Assembly: GCA_022769545.1 (NCBI GenBank)
Contig: JALEJS010000006.1
Span: 1-64,000 of the forward strand
Direction of reading: 5' to 3'
DNA length: 64,000 nucleotides
DNA from: Blautia sp.
GTDB lineage: Bacteria > Bacillota > Clostridia > Lachnospirales > Lachnospiraceae
The notes under the pieces were generated by a model. It did no database searches. It saw only the letters and a list, made by a program, of their open reading frames with translations, and had not been told where the DNA came from. Positions 48,410 to 57,413 of the stretch are shown in pieces. A program made the position numbers and the translations under genes. How positions within the stretch are numbered: the stretch's first letter is position 1; each line of letters opens with the position of its first letter.

Positions 48410-49810
48410 ATGTACCAGCGGATACGAAATTATATTTTGGAGAATCATATGATAGAGCCTGAAATGACGGTGCTTGCCGGAGTTTCGGGCGGTGCAGATT
48501 CCATGATGATGCTGTCTGTGCTGCGCAGATTCTGCAAAGAGTGCGGTGCAGAGCTCTCGGTCGTCCATGTAAATCATGGAATCCGCGGAGAGGAGGCTTT
48601 GCGGGATCAGAAACTGGTGGAACAGATGTGCCGGGACTGGAGAATTCCGTGCCGGGTATATCCGTATTCGGTACCGGAGCTGGCAAAGAGATATAAAAAA
48701 GGCGAGGAAGAGACAGGGCGCCTTGTGCGAAGCCGTGCCTTTGAAGAGGAAATTCGGCGCCTTGGGCGGAAACCGGAAAGCGTACGGGTGGCGCTGGCAC
48801 ACAACCGGCAGGATCTGGCGGAGACAGTGCTTCACAATCTGGCACGCGGCGCGGGAATCCGCGGACTTGCGGGGATCCTTCCGGTATGCGGAAATCGAAT
48901 CCGGCCGATTCTGTGCTTAACCAGAGAAGAAATCATCGGTTATCTCGAAGAGGAAAAGATTCCTTATGTGCAGGACAGCAGCAATGACAGTGATCTGTAT
49001 ACCAGAAATCGCATCCGGCATCACATCCTTCCGGCCATGGAAAAACAGATGAATGAGCAGGCGGTAAGACACATTGCAGTGACTGCGTCTATTGCAGCGA
49101 AGACGGAAGCATATCTGGAAGAGAAGGGATGGGAGCTGCTGAAAAAGTGCAGGATGGAAGAAAACCGGATCTGGCTGGAAGAGGATTTTGTCTGTGCGCC
49201 GGAGATGGAGAAGATTTATGCGGTGCTGCGCGGAATGGAGCAGCTTGCCGGAAAAAGACAGGATATCACATCCGGGCATGTTGAACGTGTTCTCGGACTT
49301 CTTAAGCTTCCGGTGGGAAAAAAGGCAAATCAGCCTTATGGAATTGTGGCAAAACGCACCTATGAAGGAATCTGCCTGGAGCGGACGGACAGAGAAGAAT
49401 CGCAGACGGCGGGCCGTGACGCTTCCGGAATCCGGCTGCTTCCGGAGTCCGGATTTCTGAACTGGGGTGACGGGAGCTTTTGTATGCGGGTTTTTTCTTA
49501 CGCAGGGGAGAAGATTGAAGAAAAAAAGTATACGAAATGGCTGGATTATGATAAAATAGAGAAGGCCTTAACTGTCAGAACGCGTAAGACAGGTGATTAT
49601 ATGACTGTTCGGGCAGATGGTGCCAGGAAAAAAATCACCCGTGTGATGATTGATGATAAAATCCCGCTGGAAATCAGAGACACGATTCCGTTGATTGCCT
49701 GTGGCGATGAGATCCTGTGGCTGACGGGAGGAAGACTGAATGAGCGGTACAAGGTGGCCGCAGAAACAAAAAAAGTGTTGGAAATTCAATACCAAGGAGG
49801 AAAAATATGA
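48410..49810 (+). CDS. tilS: tRNA(Ile)-lysidine synthase
   Basis: A 466-residue TilS. The PP-loop SGGADSMMMLSVL (about residues 27-39), HNRQDLAETVLHNLARGAGIRGLAG and NRIRHHILP motifs are present, and the C-terminal TilS domain (about 370-466) ends with the ITRVMIDDKIPLEIRDTIPLIA block. It converts cytidine-34 to lysidine in tRNA-Ile(CAU). ATG 48410 follows GTAGGAGATACA. Overlaps hpt by four bases (ATGA). Confidence 0.95.
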   Translation: MYQRIRNYILENHMIEPEMTVLAGVSGGADSMMMLSVLRRFCKECGAELSVVHVNHGIRGEEALRDQKLVEQMCRDWRIPCRVYPYSVPELAKRYKKGEEETGRLVRSRAFEEEIRRLGRKPESVRVALAHNRQDLAETVLHNLARGAGIRGLAGILPVCGNRIRPILCLTREEIIGYLEEEKIPYVQDSSNDSDLYTRNRIRHHILPAMEKQMNEQAVRHIAVTASIAAKTEAYLEEKGWELLKKCRMEENRIWLEEDFVCAPEMEKIYAVLRGMEQLAGKRQDITSGHVERVLGLLKLPVGKKANQPYGIVAKRTYEGICLERTDREESQTAGRDASGIRLLPESGFLNWGDGSFCMRVFSYAGEKIEEKKYTKWLDYDKIEKALTVRTRKTGDYMTVRADGARKKITRVMIDDKIPLEIRDTIPLIACGDEILWLTGGRLNERYKVAAETKKVLEIQYQGGKI

Positions 49811-50340
49811 TGAAAGAAAACATCCGGGTTTTACTTAGCGAGGCGGAAGTGGATGCACGCATTCAGGAAGTTGCGGATATGATTAACAGAGACTATGCCG
49901 GGAAAAACGTGCATCTGATCTGTATTCTGAAGGGCGGCGTCTTTTTTACCTGTGAGCTGGCAAAAAGGATTACGGTTCCCGTATCCATGGACTTTATGTC
50001 TGTATCCAGCTATGGAGATGACACAAAATCCAGCGGAATTGTAAAAATTGTGAAGGATCTGGATCAGCCTCTGGAGGGAAAAAATGTGCTTATCGTAGAA
50101 GATATCATCGATTCCGGAAGAACGCTCAGCTATCTTCTGGAAATCCTGAAAGGCCGCAATCCCAGCGATATCCGTCTGTGTACGCTTCTTGACAAACCGG
50201 AACGAAGAGTGAAGCAGGTGAAAGTGGATTACTGCTGTTTTAATATCCCGGATGAATTTGTGGTGGGATATGGGCTTGATTATGCGCAGAAATACAGAAA
50301 TCTTCCTTATATTGGTGTTGTGGAATTTGAGGAAGACTGA
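49807..50340 (+). CDS. hpt: Hypoxanthine phosphoribosyltransferase
   Basis: A 177-residue purine phosphoribosyltransferase: LICILKGGVFFTCEL, the PRPP-binding VLIVEDIIDSGRTL, and DKPERR. It salvages hypoxanthine and guanine to IMP and GMP, and in this cluster is coupled with tilS and ftsH as in Bacillus. GGAGGAAAAAT precedes the start; a second ATG follows immediately. Confidence 0.96.
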   Translation: MMKENIRVLLSEAEVDARIQEVADMINRDYAGKNVHLICILKGGVFFTCELAKRITVPVSMDFMSVSSYGDDTKSSGIVKIVKDLDQPLEGKNVLIVEDIIDSGRTLSYLLEILKGRNPSDIRLCTLLDKPERRVKQVKVDYCCFNIPDEFVVGYGLDYAQKYRNLPYIGVVEFEED

Positions 50341-50355
50341 AAGGAGTTTAGGTAA

Positions 50356-52173
50356 GTGAGAAAACAGTCAGGCAGAATGAGTCTGTATCTTGTTCTTGTG
50401 GCGGTTCTGATCATCGGATATTTTTATCTGAACAGTCAGGCTGAAATCCAGAATAATTATACCATGGAACAGATGGAACAGGCATTGGAGAATCAGGAAG
50501 TAACCGACGCGGTGATCCGTCAGAATGTGCAGGTTCCCACAGGTTCGGTTCTGCTTAATACGTTAAATGACGGACAGAAAACGGTCTATGTCACCGATGT
50601 GAACGAGGCAAGGGAAATGCTGGAAAAATATGGCATTTCGCCGGATATCCAGGATATTCCGAAAGAAAATGTGTTTCAGACGATCCTTCTTCCGGTGATG
50701 CTGTCCGGATTGATGATCCTGTTTGTTTTTGTCCTTATGAACCGGCAGATGTCCGGCGGAGGAAATTCCAAAATGATGAATTTTGGAAAAAGCCGTGCCA
50801 GAATGTCTCTTCCGGAGGATGGAAAGAAGGTTACATTTCGGAATGTGGCAGGCCTTCAGGAAGAAAAAGAAGATCTGGAAGAAGTGGTGGATTTTCTGAA
50901 AGCACCGCAGAAATATACTCGTGTAGGTGCCAGAATCCCCAAAGGGGTGCTGCTGGTGGGACCTCCGGGAACCGGCAAGACCCTGCTTGCAAAGGCAGTT
51001 GCGGGAGAGGCGGGGGTTCCGTTTTTCTCTATCTCCGGCTCGGATTTTGTGGAAATGTTTGTAGGTGTGGGTGCTTCCAGAGTGAGGGATCTGTTTGAGG
51101 AAGGAAAACGCCATGCACCCTGCATTATTTTCATCGATGAGATCGATGCGGTTGCCCGGCAGAGAGGAACCGGCATGGGAGGCGGACATGATGAACGGGA
51201 ACAGACACTGAATCAGCTTCTGGTGGAGATGGACGGATTTGGTGTCAATGAAGGAATCATTGTGATGGCAGCGACCAACCGTGTGGATATTCTGGATCCC
51301 GCGATCCTGCGCCCGGGACGTTTTGACCGCAAGGTAGCGGTGGGACGGCCTGATGTGAAAGGAAGAGAGGAGATTCTTCAGGTTCATGCGAAGGACAAGC
51401 CGCTGGGCGAGGATGTGGATCTGATGCAGATCGCCCGCACGACGGCCGGATTTACAGGTGCGGATCTGGAGAACCTTCTGAATGAGGCGGCAATCAATGC
51501 GGCCAGAGATGCCAGAGCCTATATCCGTCAGCAGGATATCAAAAGTGCATTTATCAAAGTGGGAATCGGTGCGGAGAAAAAGAGCAAGGTCATTTCCGAC
51601 AAGGAAAAAAGGATCACTGCTTATCATGAGGCCGGACACGCCATTCTGTTCCATGTGCTTCCGGATATGGAGCCGGTGTACACGATTTCGATTATTCCTA
51701 CCGGAATGGGAGCAGCAGGGTACACCATGCCTCTGCCGGAAAATGATGAGATGTTTAACACGAGAGGAAAAATGCTGCAGGATATCACGACACTCCTTGG
51801 CGGAAGAGTGGCAGAGGAAATCATCTTTGGAGATATTACCACAGGTGCTTCCAATGACATCAAGCGTGCGACCGGAACTGCCAGAGCGATGGTGATGAAG
51901 TATGGAATGTCGGACAAGATCGGTCTGATCGCATACGAAAATGAGGATGACGAAGTGTTCATCGGAAGGGATCTGGCACATACCAGAAGCTACAGTGAGG
52001 AAGTGGCACGCCAGATTGATGAGGAAATCCACCGCATCATTCAGGAATGCCATGACAATGCCAGAAAATTGATTCTGGAGCATGAGAATGTGCTGCACAG
52101 CTGTGCGAAACTCCTTCTGGAAAAGGAAAAGGTACACAGGGAAGAGTTTGAGGCATTGTTTGCTGCAGAATAG
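50356..52173 (+). CDS. ftsH: ATP-dependent zinc metalloprotease FtsH
   Basis: A 605-residue membrane-bound AAA+ protease. Two membrane helices (about residues 9-25 and 115-132), AAA+ module with Walker A GPPGTGKT and Walker [14 protein letters not shown] with [15 protein letters not shown], and the zinc motif YHEAGHA. It degrades misfolded membrane proteins and is important in sporulation. The start is GTG 50356 with AAAGGAGTTTAGGTAA. It closes the conserved yabP-ftsH block. Confidence 0.97.
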   Translation: MRKQSGRMSLYLVLVAVLIIGYFYLNSQAEIQNNYTMEQMEQALENQEVTDAVIRQNVQVPTGSVLLNTLNDGQKTVYVTDVNEAREMLEKYGISPDIQDIPKENVFQTILLPVMLSGLMILFVFVLMNRQMSGGGNSKMMNFGKSRARMSLPEDGKKVTFRNVAGLQEEKEDLEEVVDFLKAPQKYTRVGARIPKGVLLVGPPGTGKTLLAKAVAGEAGVPFFSISGSDFVEMFVGVGASRVRDLFEEGKRHAPCIIFIDEIDAVARQRGTGMGGGHDEREQTLNQLLVEMDGFGVNEGIIVMAATNRVDILDPAILRPGRFDRKVAVGRPDVKGREEILQVHAKDKPLGEDVDLMQIARTTAGFTGADLENLLNEAAINAARDARAYIRQQDIKSAFIKVGIGAEKKSKVISDKEKRITAYHEAGHAILFHVLPDMEPVYTISIIPTGMGAAGYTMPLPENDEMFNTRGKMLQDITTLLGGRVAEEIIFGDITTGASNDIKRATGTARAMVMKYGMSDKIGLIAYENEDDEVFIGRDLAHTRSYSEEVARQIDEEIHRIIQECHDNARKLILEHENVLHSCAKLLLEKEKVHREEFEALFAAE

Positions 52174-52271
52174 AAATAGAAGGGTTTGTTCGCAAATAAT
52201 ATACAATATGCACAAAAACATCTTGTCATTTTTGTGAAGTTTGTGCACACTTTTGGCGTGGAGGGTGGTAT

Positions 52272-52277
52272 TATAAT
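52272..52277 (+). promoter_or_regulatory. Possible -10 box of a short leader or small RNA
   Basis: TATAAT (52272-52277) lies after ftsH, and a terminator ends at 52374. No good -35 is seen; a TTTTGG-like stretch is at a poor distance. A transcript from here would be about 90 nt and non-coding, or a terminated leader for the GH13 gene. Confidence 0.35.
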
Positions 52278-52343
52278 AACTGTAAAAACCCCCAATACAT
52301 TATATAGTTTTTGCTACACCCCATAAGAAGAAATACCTTCTCC

Positions 52344-52374
52344 AAAAAAGACAGCTTATCCCGCTGTCTTTTTT
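52344..52374 (+). terminator. Terminator between ftsH and the GH13 gene
   Basis: AAAAAAGACAGC pairs with GCTGTCTTTTTT around a seven-base loop; a classical Rho-independent terminator. It can end ftsH read-through or a short transcript. Confidence 0.85.
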
Positions 52375-52463
52375 ACGTTATCATTTTTTTATTGCCTGGG
52401 AAGACAAAAAAGTATATACTGGGTAGGTATACAGATGAAAACAGAAGATCAGGAGACAGAATC

Positions 52464-54551
52464 GTGAACAGGATTAATCGAATGCAGTATATCATGAATA
52501 TGAGACCGGTTTTGAATAAAGAAGCGCTGTTTAGTGACGGAACGCCATATTACAGAAATCCTGCGGAACCGAGGACCGGAGAGGAAATATCCATACGTTT
52601 CCGGACACAGCGCAACAATGTGGATGCGGTTTACCTTGTTGCCGGAGACAGGAAAATCGGCATGACGCTGGAGAAAACAGAAAAAGGATTTGATTATTAC
52701 GTAGCAAAAATCCGGATGGGTGAGGATGTACTGCGCTACCATTTTGAAATTCTGTTTGGCTGGGTTACCTGCTATTACAATTGCCAGGGAGTCTGCATGG
52801 AAAAGGATCCACACTGGGATTTTGAGGTGTATCCAAACTGGTCCACACCGGACTGGATCAAGGGTGCAGTGATGTATCAGATTTATGTGGACCGCTTTTA
52901 TAATGGGGATCCGACCAATGATGTGGAGACAGCTGAATATTATTATATTGGAGATTACAGTGTACGTGTAAATGACTGGTATAAAATACCGGCCGCTATG
53001 GGTGTGCGGGAATTTTACGGCGGTGATCTGGCCGGGATCCGGGAAAAGCTGGATTATCTGCAGAACCTTGGCGTGGAAGTGATTTATCTGAATCCTGTGT
53101 TCGTTTCGCCGAGCAATCATAAGTATGACTGCCAGGATTATGAGTATATTGATCCGCATATCGGAAAAATTGTGCGGGACTGTGACGGGCTCCTGCAGCA
53201 TGGAGATCATGAAAATGCGCATGCGGCGAAATATATCCGCCGTGTCACAGACAGGGAGAATCTGGAAGCGAGCAATCAGCTGTTTGCAGAGCTTGTGGAG
53301 GAGATACACCGGCGTGGGATGAAAATCATTCTGGATGGCGTGTTTAATCACTGTGGTTCCTTTAATAAATGGATGGATCGTGAGAAGATATATGAAAATC
53401 AGGAAGGATACCCTAAGGGCGCATATGTTTCCGGGGACAGTCCCTATCGGAATTATTTTGATTTTAAAGAAGACCATCGCTGGCCCTATAATCCTTCCTA
53501 TGACGGATGGTGGGGGCATGACACGCTGCCGAAACTGAATTATGAGGCTTCCGACGATCTGTATCGGCACATTCTGGAAATTGGCAGGAAATGGGTTTCT
53601 CCTCCGTATAATGTGGATGGATGGAGACTGGATGTGGCGGCAGATTTGGGCCACAGCAATGAATTTAACCACAAATTCTGGAAGGATTTCCGTGATGCGG
53701 TGCGTTCGGCAAATCCGAATGCAGTGATTCTGGCGGAACATTATGGGAATCCGGAAGGATGGCTGCAGGGAGATGAGTGGGATACGGTCATGAATTATGA
53801 TGCGTTTATGGAACCGGTTACCTGGTTCCTTACCGGCATGGAGAAGCACAGCGATGAATATCAGGATCATCTTTACGGAAACAGTGAGGTCTTTATTTCC
53901 TCAATGAATGCTCATATGCGCGCGCTGCATATGTCCTCATTATATTCTGCAATGAATGAGCTTTCCAATCATGATCATTCCAGATTCCTTACCAGGACAA
54001 ACCGGAGAGTCGGACGTGTGGCTCATGTGGGTGCGGAGGCTGCGTCCAGAGACATTAATCCGGCTGTCATGCGCGAGGCTGTGGTGATGCAGATGACCTG
54101 GCCGGGATCTCCTACGATATATTATGGCGATGAGGCAGGCGTCTGTGGGTTCACCGATCCCGACAACCGCCGAACGTATCCGTGGGGAAGAGAAGACCGG
54201 CAGATGATTGATTTTCACAGGGATATGATCTCGGTACACAAGAGATATCCGGTGCTGAAAAATGGTTCTCTGAAATTTTTGTGGAATGATTTCCAGGGAC
54301 TGTGTTATGGAAGATTTTCTTTCTGTGATCAGGTGATTGTGATCATCAATAACCAGGAAACAGAGCGGGATGTGGAGATCGCGGCATGGAAAACCGGGAT
54401 CAGCAGAATGAATGACACGGTTCTGGAGCGTGTCATCCTGTCCGATCGGAACGGATATACGAGGGAACCCCGGCAGTATACAGCAAAAGCCGGCGTGGTA
54501 AATATCCACATGCCGGCCTATGGAGCAGTAGTTCTCTATCATCACGACTGA
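52464..54551 (+). CDS. GH13 alpha-amylase family glycosidase (neopullulanase-like)
   Basis: A 695-residue glycoside hydrolase. An N-terminal beta-sandwich (CBM34-like, residues 1-130) precedes the GH13 barrel with YQIYVDRF, the GVFNHCG motif, DGWRLDVAADLGH (nucleophile Asp), AEHYG (acid Glu) and the ELSNHDHSRF motif (third Asp). A C-terminal beta domain follows. No signal peptide is present, so it acts inside the cell on maltodextrins, pullulan fragments or cyclodextrins taken up by transporters. GTG 52464 follows CAGGAGACAGAATC. It abuts the convergent ArsR gene. Confidence 0.9.
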   Translation: MNRINRMQYIMNMRPVLNKEALFSDGTPYYRNPAEPRTGEEISIRFRTQRNNVDAVYLVAGDRKIGMTLEKTEKGFDYYVAKIRMGEDVLRYHFEILFGWVTCYYNCQGVCMEKDPHWDFEVYPNWSTPDWIKGAVMYQIYVDRFYNGDPTNDVETAEYYYIGDYSVRVNDWYKIPAAMGVREFYGGDLAGIREKLDYLQNLGVEVIYLNPVFVSPSNHKYDCQDYEYIDPHIGKIVRDCDGLLQHGDHENAHAAKYIRRVTDRENLEASNQLFAELVEEIHRRGMKIILDGVFNHCGSFNKWMDREKIYENQEGYPKGAYVSGDSPYRNYFDFKEDHRWPYNPSYDGWWGHDTLPKLNYEASDDLYRHILEIGRKWVSPPYNVDGWRLDVAADLGHSNEFNHKFWKDFRDAVRSANPNAVILAEHYGNPEGWLQGDEWDTVMNYDAFMEPVTWFLTGMEKHSDEYQDHLYGNSEVFISSMNAHMRALHMSSLYSAMNELSNHDHSRFLTRTNRRVGRVAHVGAEAASRDINPAVMREAVVMQMTWPGSPTIYYGDEAGVCGFTDPDNRRTYPWGREDRQMIDFHRDMISVHKRYPVLKNGSLKFLWNDFQGLCYGRFSFCDQVIVIINNQETERDVEIAAWKTGISRMNDTVLERVILSDRNGYTREPRQYTAKAGVVNIHMPAYGAVVLYHHD

Positions 54552-54860
54552 TTATTCGCATACGTGTTCCAGTCCCTGGTTCATGATCGTGGCAACATGG
54601 TCATCGGCCAGGGAATAATATATGGTTTTACCTTCTCTCCGGAAACGGACGAGAGACATTTGCTTGAGGATGCGAAGCTGATGGGAAATGGCACTTTGGG
54701 TCATGGAAAGCTGATCGGCGATTTCCTGAACGCACAGTTCCGACTGATAAAGGGCATACAGAATACGGATCCTGGTAGAATCGCCAAATACTTTAAATAG
54801 TTCGGCCAGATCGTAAAGAGTCTGTTCCTCTACCGGATTTTCGATTATTTGTTTATTCAC
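54552..54860 (-). CDS. ArsR family transcriptional regulator
   Basis: A 102-residue winged-helix regulator with the ArsR core: ALFKVFGDSTRIRILYALYQSELCVQEIADQLSMTQSAISHQLRILKQMSLVRFRREGKTIYYSL-type sequence. The ELCV Cys is in the metal-binding helix, as in ArsR/SmtB/CzrA, and HVATIMNQGLEH at the end may provide an alpha5-type metal site. GTG 54860 follows GGAGGACCTTGCT on the minus strand; upstream ATG and TTG codons lack a site. No transporter partner is adjacent, so the target may be elsewhere. Confidence 0.85.
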   Translation of the reverse strand: MNKQIIENPVEEQTLYDLAELFKVFGDSTRIRILYALYQSELCVQEIADQLSMTQSAISHQLRILKQMSLVRFRREGKTIYYSLADDHVATIMNQGLEHVCE

Positions 54861-55028
54861 AGCAAGGTCCTCCATTTCGTTCAATGGTTACTGTTATTTT
54901 AACGGAAAAAATCCGACAGGTCAAGAAAACAAAAAGAACAGCTCCATGTGTGTGGACAGCGCGGAGAGAATTCAAAGAGAATTCGCAGCAGTTTTTTTGG
55001 CAAAAGAGTAGACGAATCTGGGGAAATC

Positions 55029-55037
55029 TGCTACACT
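55029..55037 (+). promoter_or_regulatory. Promoter of fba (extended -10)
   Basis: TGCTACACT (55029-55037) gives an extended -10 element, 59 bp before the start codon, with TAGACG 17 bp upstream as a weak -35. Confidence 0.55.
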
Positions 55038-55095
55038 AGACAGTAATTGGATTGCTATGAAATCCATATCACTGAATCAGTAGGAGGAATTTATC

Positions 55096-55959
55096 ATGTT
55101 AGTAAGTGCAACTGAAATGCTTAAAAAAGCAAAAGCTGGCCACTATGCAGTCGGACAGTTTAATATCAACAACCTTGAGTGGACAAAGTGCATTCTTCAG
55201 ACCGCTCAGGAATGCAATTCTCCGGTTATCCTTGGTGTATCCGAAGGCGCAGGAAAATATATGTGCGGATACAAGACCGTTGTTGGTATGGTAAACGGAA
55301 TGCTGGAAGAATTAAACATCACCGTTCCGGTAGCTCTTCATCTTGACCACGGCAGCTACGAAGCATGTCTGAAATGTGTAGATGCAGGATTTTCTTCCAT
55401 TATGTTTGACGGATCTCATTATCCGATCGAAGAGAACGTTGAGAAAACAAAAGAGCTGGTTAAAATCGTTGCAGAAAACAACATGTCTCTGGAGGCTGAG
55501 GTTGGATCCATCGGCGGAGAAGAAGATGGTGTTGTAGGTATGGGCGAATGTGCTGATCCGGCAGAGTGCAAAATGATCGCAGATCTTGGAATCGACTTCC
55601 TCGCAGCAGGCATCGGAAACATCCATGGAAAATATCCGGAAAACTGGCCGGGACTCAGATTTGACGTTCTGGATGCAATCCAGCAGAAGACCGGTGATAT
55701 GCCTCTGGTACTTCACGGCGGCACAGGTATCCCGGATGATATGATCAAAAAGGCAATTGATCTCGGCGTTGCAAAGATCAATGTAAATACTGAGTGCCAG
55801 CTTGTATTCGCAGATGCTACACGTGGATACATCGAAGCAGGAAAAGATCAGCAGGGCAAAGGCTTTGACCCGCGTAAACTTCTTGCTCCGGGATGCGAAG
55901 CAATCAAGGCAAAAGTAAAAGAAAAAATGGAACTGTTCGGTTCTGTTGGAAAAGCCTGA
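55096..55959 (+). CDS. fba: Fructose-bisphosphate aldolase, class II
   Basis: A 287-residue class II FBA. Zinc ligands and active site are visible in LHLDHGSYE, SIMFDGSHYPIEENVEKTKELV, EAEVGSIGGEEDG, NIHGKYP and VLHGGTGIPDDMI, with the C-terminal KINVNTECQ phosphate site. It cleaves fructose-1,6-bisphosphate in glycolysis. Codon use is typical of a highly expressed gene. AGTAGGAGGAATTTATC precedes the ATG. A strong terminator follows. Confidence 0.96.
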   Translation: MLVSATEMLKKAKAGHYAVGQFNINNLEWTKCILQTAQECNSPVILGVSEGAGKYMCGYKTVVGMVNGMLEELNITVPVALHLDHGSYEACLKCVDAGFSSIMFDGSHYPIEENVEKTKELVKIVAENNMSLEAEVGSIGGEEDGVVGMGECADPAECKMIADLGIDFLAAGIGNIHGKYPENWPGLRFDVLDAIQQKTGDMPLVLHGGTGIPDDMIKKAIDLGVAKINVNTECQLVFADATRGYIEAGKDQQGKGFDPRKLLAPGCEAIKAKVKEKMELFGSVGKA

Positions 55960-55979
55960 TTTATACAGATACAGGAAAT

Positions 55980-56022
55980 GGAGTTCACTGCTGTGCAGTG
56001 GGCTCCTTTTTTTCTTTTTTTG
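55980..56022 (+). terminator. Terminator after fba
   Basis: GGAGTTCACTGC pairs with GCAGTGGGCTCC (two mismatches) and is followed by two long T runs. Confidence 0.85.
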
Positions 56023-56113
56023 AAAAAACTGTACGGTTTGCGAATAAGATGCTTTTCCTGAAAGGAATAAAATGGTAGAATAACAGAAATGACAAAATTG
56101 GAGAAGTGGACAG

Positions 56114-57262
56114 ATGGACATAAAAGATGTGAATCGTATCAATACAGAAAAAGATATCCCTGAAATCTGGAAGGAGCAGAGGGTTCTGCATGAATTTCTG
56201 CATCGGGAATGGAAGGACGAGAGTACGGAAGGACTGGAACCCTGTGAGGAAAGCTGGAAGCATTGGGATGTAGCGATATTAATAGAAACCGACAAAAGCT
56301 TTTTCGAAAAAGAGAGTGAATGTCTGCCGCAGAAACTCGAGAAAGAGCTCAGACGTCACTTTTATTTTCTGAATCTGAATTCCTGGCAGTCACTGCTTTT
56401 GTTTGAGGGAGCATACTGTGATTATCATCTGATCGCGCATCAGATTTATCTGGCTTTGAAAAGAAATTATACAGAGAGCTTTTATCTGGCTGTGAGCACG
56501 GTATTTTCAGGCGGAGTACAAAGTATTGGAAATATTCTGAAGCAGCTGGAGGGTCAGATTGAAGAAAAATATTACCATCCGGATCATCATGTGTTTACAA
56601 ACCGGGAGGATGCATCACGGGTCGTAAGCAGAGAGATCCGTGATTCGGATTTTCTGGAGAAAATATCGGCAGATATCAGCCATAAGGATATCGAATGGCT
56701 CTGGAAGCACTACAATTCTCTGGAAGAAAATTACAAAAACAATTCCAGGTTTTCGGCGATGTATGTAAAATTTGTATTTTCCAGTGTGATTCAGGGCCTG
56801 TTTGAAGAAAGGGAATTTGCAAAAACGCGGAACCTGAGCGAAGCGGTGGAGCGTCTGTATGCAAGCCAGAATATCGAAGAGATCCTTGCGGTGACCAGAG
56901 AATGCATTTCGGAATATGAGCAGTTTCTCACGGATGGCATGGAGCAGACGGTAAGCCGGATCGAGCATGTGAAAAAGTATATATACGATAATTGCCATGC
57001 GCTGATTGATGTGAAAAACCTGGCGCGGGAGGAAGGCTTTGCACCGGGATACCTGAATTTTATGTTCCGGAAGCATGTGGGTGTGAGTATCCTCCGGTTT
57101 ATCCGGATTTCCCGTATGGAAAAGGCAGAAAGACTGCTTGCCCGGGGAGAGAACATGGAAAACGCGGCGGAACAGACGGGATTTTCCCGGGTGGATTATT
57201 TTCTGAGAAGCTACTATGCCTACTATGGGAGACTGCCTGAGTCAAAACATTGTAAAAAATGA
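56114..57262 (+). CDS. AraC-type regulator lacking a receiver domain
   Basis: A 382-residue protein with a C-terminal AraC/XylS helix-turn-helix (about 285-380: HVKKYIYDNCHALIDVKNLAREEGFAPGYLNFMFRKHVGVSILRFIRISRMEKAERLL). The upstream 240 residues match the linker region of the response regulator at 60786: HFYFLNLNSWQSLLLF, EEKYYHPDHHVF and FSAMYVKFVFSSVIQGLF have counterparts there. It begins after the point where the receiver would end and has no REC motif, so it is a receiver-less paralogue. It likely regulates the sugar transporter that follows, perhaps by an intracellular ligand or as a competitor of its paralogue. ATG 56114 has GGAGAAGTGGACAG upstream. Confidence 0.82.
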   Translation: MDIKDVNRINTEKDIPEIWKEQRVLHEFLHREWKDESTEGLEPCEESWKHWDVAILIETDKSFFEKESECLPQKLEKELRRHFYFLNLNSWQSLLLFEGAYCDYHLIAHQIYLALKRNYTESFYLAVSTVFSGGVQSIGNILKQLEGQIEEKYYHPDHHVFTNREDASRVVSREIRDSDFLEKISADISHKDIEWLWKHYNSLEENYKNNSRFSAMYVKFVFSSVIQGLFEEREFAKTRNLSEAVERLYASQNIEEILAVTRECISEYEQFLTDGMEQTVSRIEHVKKYIYDNCHALIDVKNLAREEGFAPGYLNFMFRKHVGVSILRFIRISRMEKAERLLARGENMENAAEQTGFSRVDYFLRSYYAYYGRLPESKHCKK

Positions 57263-57413
57263 AAAATTAATATGTTTCTAAAATTTTTACTATGGTTGAA
57301 TCTGCTGCCGGCAAGTAAAATAAAGATAACAAATCAACCGGATGTGTATCTGTACAGAGGCCGTCAGAGGGTTATGTGACGTACGGATACCGAGTTAAAA
57401 AGGAGAGAATGAT

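Noticed and set aside
50563-52248. A 561-residue open frame on the minus strand
   Set aside because: Opposite ftsH, which has complete motifs; the antisense translation shows no domain and low-complexity His/Leu/Arg content.
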